Source: JBBQKF01 sp038326615 | GTDB taxonomy: Bacteria > Bacillota > Clostridia > Saccharofermentanales > UBA5734 | Direction of reading: 5' to 3' | DNA length: 55,676 nt | NCBI GenBank assembly: GCA_038326615.1 | Contig: JBBQKF010000010.1 | Coordinates: 1-55,676 of the forward strand | In this document: one piece after another, positions 18,726-27,644 of the stretch | How positions within the stretch are numbered: the first letter of the stretch is position 1 | Layout: the number at the start of each line of letters is the position of its first letter | Program-made: the position numbers and the translations under genes | The notes under the pieces: model-generated | What the model was told of the DNA's origin: nothing | Seen by the model: the letters and a program-made list of their open reading frames with translations, nothing else | The model's database searches: none

Positions 18726-19444
18726 TATAAACCGCCCCCGTCCATTGAAGTTTGTTCTGTAAGTTTACCATCAATAATGTGGACAATCCTCTTTGCGTGA
18801 CTTGCAATGTTTTTGTCATGAGTAATCATAACAACAGTACGTCCGTTGTGATTTATTTCTTCAAACAACTCCATAATAGCAGCACCGGTTTTTTGGTCAA
18901 GAGCACCTGTCGGTTCGTCTGCAAGAAGGATAGTAGGTTCTGTAACTATGCTTCTTGCTATTGCAACACGCTGTTGCTGACCGCCAGAAAGCTGTGAAGG
19001 CAAATTCTTAAGCTTGTCTCCAAGCCCCAATCTTATAAGAATGTCTTTTGCTCTTTTTCTTCTTTCGTGAGCAGAAACACCCGCATATATAAGTGGTAAC
19101 TCAACATTCTCCAGAGCATTTAGTCGTGGTAACAACTGAAAAGATTGGAAAACAAAACCAATTTCTTTATTTCGTATTTTTGCAAGTTCTCCTTCATCTA
19201 AATCCGAAACATCACTTCCAGCAAGTATATATTCACCAGAAGTAGGAACATCAAGGCATCCAATAATATTCATAAGTGTTGATTTGCCAGATCCCGAGGG
19301 ACCTAGTATTGAAACAAATTCACCTACATTAATTGATAAGGCAATATGATCCAGAACAACTTGCTCTTCACCACCCATGTGATAGGTTTTTACAACATCC
19401 GTCATTTTTAATATTTGTACAGGAGATTTATTTTCTGAGTTCAT
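18725..19444 (-). CDS. ABC transporter ATP-binding protein (MacB/LolD type)
   Basis: A product of 239 residues with every nucleotide-binding motif: Walker A GPSGSGKST, Q-loop FVFQSFQLLPRL, signature LSGGQQQRVAIARS, Walker B ILLADEPTGALD and H-loop MITHD. The start at 19444 follows GGAGGAATTAAAG; 12 more in-frame residues upstream (ATG at 19480) lack a site. It pairs with the overlapping permease gene and is preceded by the fusion protein gene about 250 nt away. Confidence 0.94.
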   Translation of the reverse strand: MNSENKSPVQILKMTDVVKTYHMGGEEQVVLDHIALSINVGEFVSILGPSGSGKSTLMNIIGCLDVPTSGEYILAGSDVSDLDEGELAKIRNKEIGFVFQSFQLLPRLNALENVELPLIYAGVSAHERRKRAKDILIRLGLGDKLKNLPSQLSGGQQQRVAIARSIVTEPTILLADEPTGALDQKTGAAIMELFEEINHNGRTVVMITHDKNIASHAKRIVHIIDGKLTEQTSMDGGGL

Positions 19445-19698
19445 CTTTAATTCCTCCATTATGTCATAAATAATTGACATTATTTTAGTTTTTAATAATT
19501 GATATAAACGCGATATATTTTGATTTAGCTGCGGTTTTACAAAAATTTATAGCAATGATTAGCTATTTATAATTCTATTTCTTAATAATTTGTACTGTGT
19601 ATATCTCTTAATGTCAGTTAAAATTTTTAACGATATACAGGCAATAACTTGTCTTCTATAAAAATAAAATATATTTAGTTATCATTAAGAAACATATG

Positions 19699-20559
19699 CT
19701 ATTGACCATTTATACCTGGACCAAAATTCTGCAGAGTATTTGCCTTTTTTATTATAACTTTGTCGTTTAAAGACAGGCCGGATTTTACTTCAACGTTAAC
19801 ACCGTCAGTAATTCCCAGAACAATATCGACACGTTGAATTATAGCATCCTTAAGTAAATTAACATATGGCTTGTTTGTGGCATCGAATAAAATAGTCTCA
19901 ATTGGCAAGTTCATAACATCCTTTGCCTCCTGGTTTAAAATTCGCGCTTCGGCACTCATGCCAACACGTATCTGATTGTTTGCAGGAATAGAAAGTGTTG
20001 CCTCAAAATAAGTAACACCATTCATATAAATTCCTTCTTTAGAAACTTCGTCAACTGTGCCGGTAACGTCCTTATCAAGTGAGTTCAATTTAACCTGAGC
20101 TTTCTTGCCAGGCTTTAAGGCAGAAAAATCATACTCGTCTACTTTAACCTTTAAAATGTAATTTGAATAATCAACAATTTCAATCAGTTTTTCGCCAGGC
20201 AGAACCTGTTTATCAACATCTGCATATATTTTAAGCACTTCACCACCGATTTTAGCTTTCTTTTCGGAACCATTTTTAGGTTTGTATATTATTTGATCAA
20301 TTTTTACCTGATCACCTTCTTTAACAAGCCACTCTTTTATCTGAAGAGCCTGATCTGCAAAAACGATTTCACGATTTTTTGCTTCAATACTTCCTGAAAA
20401 AGTATAATATGTCGCTATTGATCCTTTAACTGGTGAAATTACATCGGCAGTAACCCCTTTTGGGCGTAGTGCAAAAAAGGCTGCCGCCCCCACAATTGCC
20501 AAAATCAGTATTGTAACGAAAATACGTTTACCCCATTTTTTTGATGATTTCTTAGCCAT
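19699..20559 (-). CDS. HlyD/MacA-like membrane fusion (adaptor) protein
   Basis: A product of 286 residues with an N-terminal signal anchor (about 10-32). A biotinyl-lipoyl-like barrel follows, split by only a short hairpin and lacking the long coiled coil of Gram-negative MacA, and then beta-barrel and membrane-proximal domains. It would link the exporter to the cell envelope or present substrate to the permease. ATG 20559 (MAKKSSKKWGKR) is chosen because a positively charged start before the anchor is typical. The Shine-Dalgarno signal is weak for this start and for the upstream ATG at 20571. It heads the three-gene exporter set. Confidence 0.85.
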   Translation of the reverse strand: MAKKSSKKWGKRIFVTILILAIVGAAAFFALRPKGVTADVISPVKGSIATYYTFSGSIEAKNREIVFADQALQIKEWLVKEGDQVKIDQIIYKPKNGSEKKAKIGGEVLKIYADVDKQVLPGEKLIEIVDYSNYILKVKVDEYDFSALKPGKKAQVKLNSLDKDVTGTVDEVSKEGIYMNGVTYFEATLSIPANNQIRVGMSAEARILNQEAKDVMNLPIETILFDATNKPYVNLLKDAIIQRVDIVLGITDGVNVEVKSGLSLNDKVIIKKANTLQNFGPGINGQ

Positions 20560-20983
20560 TATTATTACCATTTATTAATTCATAGTTATTTGTTATGAAT
20601 TAAATTTCCTTTCCCTTTATTGATCTTGTTGATTTTACTTATCTTACTTATCTTATTAATCTCATTGATTTTATTGGATGTTTGTTATCTGAATGGCAAT
20701 GTTAAAGCCAAAGCAATTAAAAATTGCAAAATTCGTATTCATATTTACTCTCATATTTATTAAAGATTCCTATATAAAAATATTACTATACAAACGTTGC
20801 ACCAAGTACTACAATGATTATATAACTATTTGTGTTTTTAATCATGTACTTAAAATGAACTTTTTGTGGAAATCGAATAAATTTACGAATACCTACCAGG
20901 TAAATTGCAAAATTTGTTTAAAATTGCAAATTGAAAAATTAAGTGCCGTATTTATAAAAGATAAATTGCAAAAATTTAAATAG
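20560..20983. other. Long intergenic region, AT-rich, no gene supported
   Basis: Between the divergent exporter and hcp genes. A degenerate 9-bp array, TTACTTATC (two exact and one near copy, 20635-20661), lies near the exporter start. The open frame at 20693-20983 is AT-rich, lacks a ribosome binding site and resembles nothing known, so it is not called. Confidence 0.6.
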
Positions 20984-21025
20984 GTTGCCATAGCAACGGA
21001 ATAATTGTGTGATAAGGACTATACT
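20984..21025 (+). promoter_or_regulatory. hcp promoter with CRP/FNR-type (HcpR-like) palindrome
   Basis: The perfect 14-bp palindrome GTTGCCATAGCAAC (20984-20997) has 5-bp arms and a 4-nt centre. The best -10 is TATACT (21020-21025), with no good -35. A start at about 21032 puts the palindrome centre near -41.5, the class II activator position. CRP/FNR-family HcpR proteins activate hcp in many anaerobes by family knowledge; assignment here is inference. Confidence 0.6.
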
Positions 21026-21057
21026 CAGTAATGTAATAAAAAGAGGAGGAACAAATT

Positions 21058-22719
21058 ATGCCAAACATGTATTGTGATCAATGTCAGGAAGCAGCAAAAG
21101 GAACTGGGTGTACAGTAAGAGGGGTTTGTGGTAAATCGGACGATGTAGCAAATCTTCAGGATTTACTTATATATCTATTAAAGGGTATATCTGTATGCAA
21201 CTTACCGCTAAAGAACAAAGGGATCAAAACACCAAAAGCCGATAAATTTGTACTTGAGAGCTTATTTGCTACAATTACAAATGCTAATTTTGACAAAAAT
21301 TACTTTGAAACAAAAATACGCGAAGGTCTTTTACTTAGAGATGAGATGAAATTACAGCTTGAAGAAAATAAAATTGAATTATCAGATGCAAGTACTGATT
21401 CAAACATTGATGCTGTTGTATTTAATGTATCTTCATTAAGTGAAATGGAAACAAAAGCAAAAGAAGTTGGCTACCTTTCAATTTTAAATGAAGATGTACG
21501 TTCACTTAGATCGTTAATCATTTATGGACTTAAGGGCATTGCTGCATACGCAGATCATGCGCTTGCTCTTGGATTTGCTGACGCCGAACTTGATTTGTTT
21601 GTTCAAAAAGCACTTGCTGCAACTCTAGATGATACACTTACTGCAGACGAGCTTGTAGCTCTTACATTAGAAACAGGAAAATTTGGCGTAGCTGCAATGG
21701 CTCTAATTGATAATGCTAACACAACATCTTATGGTCATCCTGAAATAACAAAAGTTTCAATTGGTGTTAGAAAAAATCCAGGAATCCTTATCAGTGGTCA
21801 TGACCTTAAAGATCTTGAAGAACTTTTAGATCAGACTCAAGGAACCGGGATTGACGTTTATTCACACGGTGAAATGTTACCAGCACATTATTATCCAGCA
21901 TTTAAGAAATATACCAATTTTGCTGGAAACTATGGCAATGCATGGTGGAAACAAGATAAAGAATTCGAAAGTTTTAATGGACCAATAGTTATGACATCAA
22001 ATTGTTTAGTCCCACCGAAAGAAAGTTATAAAGAGCGTGTTTATACAACCGGAGTTGTTGGATTTGCTGGATTAAAGACAATTGAAGCAAGAAAAGAAAA
22101 CGGTGTTAAGGATTTTTCTGCTGTAATTGACCATGCTAAGAAATGTGCACCACCTGTAGAAATTGAAACAGGAGAAATTGTAGGAGGATTTGCACACAAT
22201 ACCGTTATAAGCCTTGCAGACAAAGTAATAGAAGCAGTTAAAGCGGGGGATATAAAGAAATTTTTCGTAATGGCCGGATGCGATGCCAGGATGAAAAGCC
22301 GTGAGTATTATACTGAGTTTGCCATGAAACTTCCAAAGGATACAGTTATTTTAACAGCTGGATGTGCAAAATATCGCTATAATAAGTTAGACCTAGGCGA
22401 TATCGGTGGAATTCCAAGAGTTTTAGATGCAGGTCAATGTAACGACTCGTATTCACTTGCTCTTATTGCACTTGCACTGAAAGATGCTTTTGGTCTTGAT
22501 GATATAAATAAACTTCCAATAGTTTATAATATTGCATGGTACGAACAAAAAGCAGTAATTGTTTTACTTGCGCTTTTATATTTGGGAGTAAAGAACATTC
22601 ATCTCGGACCTACTCTTCCAGCGTTTTTATCCCCGAATGTGGCTAAGGTGCTTATCGAAACTTTTGGTATTGCAGGCATTGGATCTGTAGAAGAAGACCT
22701 GAGCTTGTTTTTAGCCTGA
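21058..22719 (+). CDS. hcp: Hybrid-cluster protein (hydroxylamine/NO reductase)
   Basis: An iron-sulfur-oxygen hybrid-cluster enzyme implicated in NO and hydroxylamine detoxification. The 553 residues have the normal anaerobe-type length. The N-terminal cubane ligands are C6-x2-C9-x8-C18-x5-C24. Hybrid-cluster ligand segments are all present: GHDLKD, TSNCLVPP, AGCDARMKSREYYTEFA, TAGCAKYRYN and DAGQCNDSYS. AGAGGAGG precedes the start. A ferredoxin gene follows downstream and is a plausible electron donor. Confidence 0.97.
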   Translation: MPNMYCDQCQEAAKGTGCTVRGVCGKSDDVANLQDLLIYLLKGISVCNLPLKNKGIKTPKADKFVLESLFATITNANFDKNYFETKIREGLLLRDEMKLQLEENKIELSDASTDSNIDAVVFNVSSLSEMETKAKEVGYLSILNEDVRSLRSLIIYGLKGIAAYADHALALGFADAELDLFVQKALAATLDDTLTADELVALTLETGKFGVAAMALIDNANTTSYGHPEITKVSIGVRKNPGILISGHDLKDLEELLDQTQGTGIDVYSHGEMLPAHYYPAFKKYTNFAGNYGNAWWKQDKEFESFNGPIVMTSNCLVPPKESYKERVYTTGVVGFAGLKTIEARKENGVKDFSAVIDHAKKCAPPVEIETGEIVGGFAHNTVISLADKVIEAVKAGDIKKFFVMAGCDARMKSREYYTEFAMKLPKDTVILTAGCAKYRYNKLDLGDIGGIPRVLDAGQCNDSYSLALIALALKDAFGLDDINKLPIVYNIAWYEQKAVIVLLALLYLGVKNIHLGPTLPAFLSPNVAKVLIETFGIAGIGSVEEDLSLFLA

Positions 22720-22924
22720 TTTTTCAGAATTGAAACTAAGAACTATCATATTTATAACATTTACACTTTCTCATCTCAGCTATCATCAAATTTGAGATTA
22801 TACACTTCATAAATTATTTCATGGGTATATAATCTAGCTAAGTGAAGTAGGTTGTGAAAAGAACAAATATTTTTAAAAGTAAAAAGATATATTTTCACTT
22901 TTAAAGTAAGAGAAGGAGGATTTT

Positions 22925-23113
22925 ATGAAAGCATTTGTAGACAAAGACTTATGTATAGGTTGTGGAATATGTGAACAGGATTGCGATTTTGTATTTAGTA
23001 TGGAGTCTGACGGTAAAGCTATTGCAATTACTGGAGAAATACCACCAGAACATGAGGGCAATACTCTTTTAGCAAAAAGTGACTGCCCAGTTGAAGCAAT
23101 AACAGCAGAATGA
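22925..23113 (+). CDS. Monocluster [4Fe-4S] ferredoxin
   Basis: A product of 62 residues. C10-x2-C13-x2-C16 and the distal C54-P supply the cubane ligands; C20 is an extra cysteine in the place where a second cluster would start in two-cluster forms. Acidic overall, as expected for a low-potential electron carrier. AGAAGGAGG precedes the start. It lies about 200 nt after hcp and ends at a strong terminator, consistent with (but not proof of) a role as the Hcp electron donor. Confidence 0.93.
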   Translation: MKAFVDKDLCIGCGICEQDCDFVFSMESDGKAIAITGEIPPEHEGNTLLAKSDCPVEAITAE

Positions 23114-23146
23114 TAAAGCCGTTTTAGTGGAAAAATTAATTTAAAC

Positions 23147-23198
23147 GAAAAAGACTGTGTATGTTAAAGTAATAAAACTTTGATATTGCAGTCTTTTT
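23147..23198 (+). terminator. Terminator after hcp-ferredoxin
   Basis: AAAAAGACTG (23147-23156) pairs with CAGTCTTTTTT (23188-23198); AAAGT/ACTTT may pair within the loop. Confidence 0.85.
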
Positions 23199-23320
23199 TG
23201 AATAAAATAATTTGCAAACCGAACTAATTTGCGTTATCATAAAAAGAGTAAGCCTAACAGAATTCCATTCAAATTGTTTCGGGAAAATTCAATTAAAGTC
23301 ATGAGAATTTAATGAATTAA

Positions 23321-23352
23321 CAAAAGAGCCAATACCAAAAGAGCCAATACCA
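23321..23352. repeat. 16-bp tandem duplication
   Basis: CAAAAGAGCCAATACC occurs twice head to tail, with a partial third copy. It lies in the 476-nt gap before the DUF4153 gene, where no gene is seen. Confidence 0.8.
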
Positions 23353-23512
23353 AAACACGTCAAGAGCAACTAAATAATTTATTAGTCTTTCCAATCTATG
23401 AAACAAGAATAATAACGATAGTCAAAGTCAACTAATCTATCAAAACCCGTGAAATGCAAACTAGATCGTGTTACTAATCTAAAAAACTAGTGCATTATAA
23501 CATCTTGCAGAC

Positions 23513-23575
23513 AACGAAGTATTGTGGGAAATAGGCCGTCATTTAATATAATATTTAGATGTTACAAGGCACTAA
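23513..23575 (+). repeat. Dispersed promoter-bearing repeat, copy A
   Basis: About 63 nt running from ACGAAGTATTG to ATGTTACAAG, matched by 45886-45948 with roughly ten to twelve substitutions, mostly transitions. It contains TTGTGG (23522-23527), a 19-nt gap, then TATAAT (23547-23552), and ends just before the ribosome binding site of the DUF4153 gene, so here it may be that gene's promoter. Confidence 0.6.
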
Positions 23576-23589
23576 AAGGAGGATGTTTT

Positions 23590-25425
23590 ATGAAATCAAT
23601 TTTAAAAGCTCTGACCAATGTTTTGAAAAGAGGTGGATTTGCATTTATTTATTACCCTATGTCAATGATATTCGCAATTTGCCTTACAGTACTTTCAATC
23701 TGGATTATTTTAGCACAGCCGCAAACCAATCTTAAGCTCATTTATTCTCTTGAATGGACATTTGCATTCGGTGCATTTTTCAATATGGCTTGCTGCGCAA
23801 TCGCTAAAAAAACAAGCGAAAATCGACAGACATTTATAATAGCAAATGTTGTTGCTGCTTTTGTTTCAGTTGCAGTATTCTTAGCAGCTTTTCTTATCGG
23901 AGGCGACAATATTTCTACGAACAGTATTATGAGAGTAGTTGCAGGGATTACGATTTCATTTCTTGTCTTTGTTATTGTTCCGACGTATAAAAGCACAAAG
24001 ATTCATTACAATGAGATGGTGTTCATGACGCTCAAGTCGTTTTTTGTATCAATCGTTTATTCCCTCGTTATTATGCTGGGATTTTTCTTTGTTGCTTTTG
24101 CAGTTCAATCCCTTCTTTATTCGGATTTGAGCGGCAAAATCTATTCGTACATAGCAATTCTTAGCGGGTTATTCGGATATGCTTTTTTCCTCGGATACTT
24201 TCCAGAATTTAAGATGACTGAGGGCATAGATGATGAGAAAATAAATAAGGCTATCAAACAGCCACGTTTTGCAGAAATCCTATTTCAAAACATTCTGATT
24301 CCAATAATTGGAGCATTGACTCTAGTTCTTTTTATATGGTGTATAAGAATACTGATTACTAAAGAGTGGCCGGATTATAATCAGATTATTGCGATTTTTA
24401 CCACATACTCCCTTGGAAGTTTGTTTATATATTATTTAGTTAGTTCTTACGAAACAACAATCGCTAAATTATATAAAAGAGTTATTCCAATAGCAATTCT
24501 TATTTTTCTTGCATTTGAAGCATATAGAATTGTAAGTCAGATAAATCTTTATGGTGTAAAGCCATTTGAATACATGATAGTCTTTGTTTGGCTTTTTGCT
24601 GCATCTTCGAGTTTTCTTTTCTTGTTTTTGCCAGTAATCAAAAATAGAATTCCTTCATATATTGCCATTGCACTTATTGCTATAATCGTTATGCCAGGTA
24701 TTGGGGCTCCTGATGCTTCTTATTTTTTCCAAACAAAACGCCTTGAAAGTATTCTTACGAGAAATGCTATGCTTATAGATGGGAAGGTAGTTAGTGGAAC
24801 TGCTGTTTCGTCTAAAGATAAAAAAGATATAACAGATGCTACAATTTACCTTTATCAGCAAGAAAACAAGAAAGCACCTACTTGGCTTCTTTCAGACATG
24901 CCTTCTTTAGGGGAATTCAAGAAAGTTTATGGTTTTGACCAGGAATTTTACGATCCTGGCAGGAACCCTGTCACCAATTCAACATCTATAACACTTCGTC
25001 CTGAATCTAAGCCAATATCGATTGAAGGATATTCTTATTATATTCCTAGAGACATTTCACAAACTTCCATAGGTACAACTATATCAACTTCTAAGGGTAA
25101 TTATCAGTTATTATTTGTTGGCAATATTGCTGACATGAAGGGTGGAACTACAACACCTTCTATAATTGTTAAAAAGGATGGTAATACAATTCTTGATAAA
25201 AACCTATCCGAATTTGCCTCAGGACTTAAATCTAAATATCCTGCTGATACATCATCAAATCCCAAAGGAGATCGTATTGTTCCATTCAATGAACTTTCTG
25301 TAAAATTTGAAGGAACCGGGGTAAGTATCGAACTGATTTTTCAGGTTGTAACTTTTTCTAGCGACGGACAAGGTAATAACACTGAATATTTCGAGCTTCA
25401 AGGCATTCTGTTTAAGGAGAGTTGA
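23590..25425 (+). CDS. DUF4153-type polytopic membrane protein
   Basis: A product of 611 residues. About a dozen hydrophobic helices occupy residues 1-390. A long C-terminal extracytoplasmic domain follows (about 395-611), rich in Ser/Thr and beta-strand-like, with SISIEGYSYYIPRDI-type sequence. The layout and the N-terminal helices resemble DUF4153 proteins, whose function is unknown. The start at 23590 follows a perfect AGGAGG; the open frame extends upstream to 23524 without a site. No neighbour reveals its role. Confidence 0.8.
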   Translation: MKSILKALTNVLKRGGFAFIYYPMSMIFAICLTVLSIWIILAQPQTNLKLIYSLEWTFAFGAFFNMACCAIAKKTSENRQTFIIANVVAAFVSVAVFLAAFLIGGDNISTNSIMRVVAGITISFLVFVIVPTYKSTKIHYNEMVFMTLKSFFVSIVYSLVIMLGFFFVAFAVQSLLYSDLSGKIYSYIAILSGLFGYAFFLGYFPEFKMTEGIDDEKINKAIKQPRFAEILFQNILIPIIGALTLVLFIWCIRILITKEWPDYNQIIAIFTTYSLGSLFIYYLVSSYETTIAKLYKRVIPIAILIFLAFEAYRIVSQINLYGVKPFEYMIVFVWLFAASSSFLFLFLPVIKNRIPSYIAIALIAIIVMPGIGAPDASYFFQTKRLESILTRNAMLIDGKVVSGTAVSSKDKKDITDATIYLYQQENKKAPTWLLSDMPSLGEFKKVYGFDQEFYDPGRNPVTNSTSITLRPESKPISIEGYSYYIPRDISQTSIGTTISTSKGNYQLLFVGNIADMKGGTTTPSIIVKKDGNTILDKNLSEFASGLKSKYPADTSSNPKGDRIVPFNELSVKFEGTGVSIELIFQVVTFSSDGQGNNTEYFELQGILFKES

Positions 25426-25615
25426 TTTATTCAAGTTAGTAAATAAATCAAATATTTCAAATAATTTCAGGCAATTTACATAACTCAAGTAATAAAAACA
25501 ACTCAAGCAATTCGAAAACAACTCGAATTGTTGTGGAAATTATTTTGGATAAGATAAAACAATGATGTGTGAATTAGTGAAGAAAAAAATTAGTTAAAAT
25601 TAATTCAAAATTCAT

Positions 25616-25645
25616 TTGCCGAACGTCTGGTTTTCTTTATATAAT
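25616..25645 (+). promoter_or_regulatory. Sigma-A promoter for the PH-domain gene
   Basis: TTGCCG (25616-25621), an 18-nt spacer, then TATAAT (25640-25645). The rest of the gap from 25426 is AT-rich, with degenerate short repeats and nothing else recognised. Confidence 0.6.
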
Positions 25646-25723
25646 TAGTATAAAATTGAGTGTAAAGTGATATAATGGTAGTTATTATTTGAAACAAATT
25701 TATTTTTGACAGGAGGATATTTT

Positions 25724-26152
25724 ATGCCACAAAAAGTTGATCCACTTGCAGATGAAAGCCAGGAAATCATTTGGAAGGATCGTAAGAGATATTTCGGATT
25801 GCCTATTTCATTCACAAGATACTCAATTAAAGGAATCAGATTTTATGTTTCTAAAGGGTTTATAAACGTTGAAGAAAATGAACTTTTGATTTATAGGATT
25901 ATGGATATTAAGTTCAATCGAACATTGGCTGATAGAATTTTTGGGGTTGGCACAATCACTCTTTTTACTGCGGATAAAACAGATAGTGAACTCAAAATTA
26001 TTCGTGTAAAAAAGCCTGCCAAGGTACGTGATCTTATTAGTCGTATGTCTGAACAGGAACGAACTAACATTCGTGCAAGAGGCAGAGAACTATTCGGAGT
26101 CGGCAATAATGATATGGATATGCCCCTTGACGTTGACGGTGTGATAAATTAA
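25724..26152 (+). CDS. Small bacterial PH-domain (bPH2-like) protein
   Basis: A product of 142 residues with no membrane segment. The core (about 25-105) has the strand pattern of bacterial PH domains: WKDRKRYFGLPISFTRY, then a basic turn, LIYRIMDIKFNRTLADRI, and the GVGTITLFTADK strand. An Arg-rich helix (about 110-130) completes the fold. The molecular role is unknown. The start at 25724 follows AGGAGG. It is a single-gene unit with its own promoter and terminator. Confidence 0.8.
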   Translation: MPQKVDPLADESQEIIWKDRKRYFGLPISFTRYSIKGIRFYVSKGFINVEENELLIYRIMDIKFNRTLADRIFGVGTITLFTADKTDSELKIIRVKKPAKVRDLISRMSEQERTNIRARGRELFGVGNNDMDMPLDVDGVIN

Positions 26153-26201
26153 AAACGTGTTTTTTAACATTAACTTAATATGCAACTTCATGACTCAAAA
26201 A

Positions 26202-26237
26202 CAAAGAACTTCCACAAATAATGTAGAAGTTCTTTTG
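26202..26237 (+). terminator. Terminator after the PH-domain gene
   Basis: CAAAGAACTTC (26202-26212) pairs with GAAGTTCTTTTG (26226-26237). Confidence 0.85.
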
Positions 26238-26417
26238 TGAATTAATATATTCTCATGGTAATTCACTACTATTAACAACATAAAAATGAATTATCAATTT
26301 TACCAACTAATTTCATATTTGGATCCTTTTGTAAATTCAATCTAATTAATTTGATTTCGTTAATTAAGCTAACGTTATTATATTTAAAAATAATATTCCA
26401 GCGTAATATTTCTGCTC

Positions 26418-27413
26418 TTACAATTTTGCGGCAACAGGAATTAAAAGATTAAAAATAATTCCGAGAGCTGAAAAGAACAGAACATATATAAACATTACAT
26501 TAATTACCAGCTGATCCATTGTTTGCTTAGATAATGATTTAAGTGAAAGTAAATGCAATAAAGCACCTGCAATAGCTCCAGTCATAATAGTCAGAACAAA
26601 GGACAATATGCTTGTTCTTCCTGATGCTGCAAAAAGAAAAAATATTGACATATACATTGCCGGTGCACAAAATGCAGATAGCATCTGATTAAATGTGAAT
26701 TTAATTCTACCAAGAAATCTGAAAACTAAAATACAAAGTCCGTTTAATATTAGAGCAATTACAGCTCCAAGGACTACGCCTTCAAGTAGCATTAGAGGTG
26801 TAAAAGTGAAAAATTTCATTGATGCAAGTCCTGCTGAAACTGAAAATAGCGCCAGATAAAAAATTGACAACGCAAAATCCTGACGACTTACAAATGTTTC
26901 GATTGAAACAACAGGGCGCAGAAATGATTGGATTAAGGAGTAGCCGATTTTTCGTGGAAGCGGGTCGCTTTTCGTATACCCACTTGTTGTCATAAGTTTA
27001 AAAAGAAATGATTTCCAATCAAATTTTGGCTTGTTCCTTCTTTGCTCTTCACGAGAGCGTCTTTCTTGTTCGCGGACGTGCTCTTTCGCTTTTCGTTCCT
27101 TATCACGAGAATCATTTTTAGCCGACGATGCATTGTTATTGGACGTACCGCCAAAATCGCTATTGCTATTGCTATTGCTATTGCTATTGCTATTGCCGTT
27201 GCGGTTGCTATTGCTATTGCTATTGCCGTTGCGGTTGTCCTTGGCATTGCCATTACCCGTGGCATTGTTGCTGTTTTTACTGTTGTTTTTTCTATTATTA
27301 GAACCAGTTCCAGAACCTGATTGCCCAGTTGATGCTCCAGTATTATTTGATCTGCAATTACATTTTTCACCATTTGTTATTTCGTTTCCACAATAAAAAC
27401 ATATCTTTGCCAA
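26418..27413 (-). CDS. Zinc-ribbon, low-complexity, Yip1-like membrane protein
   Basis: A product of 331 residues in three parts. A short zinc-binding knuckle is at the N-terminus (C5, C8, C18, C20). An Asn/Ser/Gly-rich tract (about 22-100) follows and passes into a charged Arg/Lys/Glu helix. The C-terminus has five hydrophobic helices (about 185-330) resembling Yip1-family membrane proteins. The low-complexity tract is encoded by a DNA hexamer array (27159-27236), so its length can vary in frame. Function is unknown. A second zinc-ribbon membrane protein lies at 45945-46670 but is not homologous beyond the ribbon. Confidence 0.8.
   Translation of the reverse strand: MAKICFYCGNEITNGEKCNCRSNNTGASTGQSGSGTGSNNRKNNSKNSNNATGNGNAKDNRNGNSNSNSNRNGNSNSNSNSNSNSDFGGTSNNNASSAKNDSRDKERKAKEHVREQERRSREEQRRNKPKFDWKSFLFKLMTTSGYTKSDPLPRKIGYSLIQSFLRPVVSIETFVSRQDFALSIFYLALFSVSAGLASMKFFTFTPLMLLEGVVLGAVIALILNGLCILVFRFLGRIKFTFNQMLSAFCAPAMYMSIFFLFAASGRTSILSFVLTIMTGAIAGALLHLLSLKSLSKQTMDQLVINVMFIYVLFFSALGIIFNLLIPVAAKL
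27159..27236. repeat. Coding hexamer array (gctatt/gccgtt/gcggtt)
   Basis: Thirteen hexamers in two higher-order blocks: six GCTATT then GCCGTT GCGGTT, followed by three GCTATT then GCCGTT GCGGTT. On the coding strand they read Asn-Ser, Asn-Gly and Asn-Arg pairs. Confidence 0.9.
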
Positions 27414-27574
27414 AATAATCCACCCCGAACATTTATAAATTTCACTCGTTTCCGAATGTACATTAATAATAGCATTAGTTAGGATTTTAATCAGCAGTGT
27501 TTATAGTACATCAATGTAAATAGACTGTGAACAGCTATGACAATGTTGATTTTTCATTAATATGAGCTGCCATA

Positions 27575-27644
27575 AATAAAGATGAATTTATACTAATTTG
27601 AGCTGCTATAATAAAGATGAATTTATACTAATTTGAACGGTTAT
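27575..27644. repeat. 35-bp tandem duplication overlapping the araC-type stop codon
   Basis: Two 35-nt units starting AATAAAGATGAATTTATACT lie head to tail; they differ only near their 3' ends. The second reaches the stop of the AraC-type gene. Confidence 0.8.

Noticed and set aside
20693..20983. A 96-codon frame before hcp
   Set aside because: AT-rich, no ribosome binding site, no recognisable pattern, and its end abuts the hcp regulatory palindrome.
27031..27396. Plus-strand frames rich in Leu or Ala/Ile
   Set aside because: Reverse readings of the hexamer array and the charged linker of the zinc-ribbon/Yip1-like gene.
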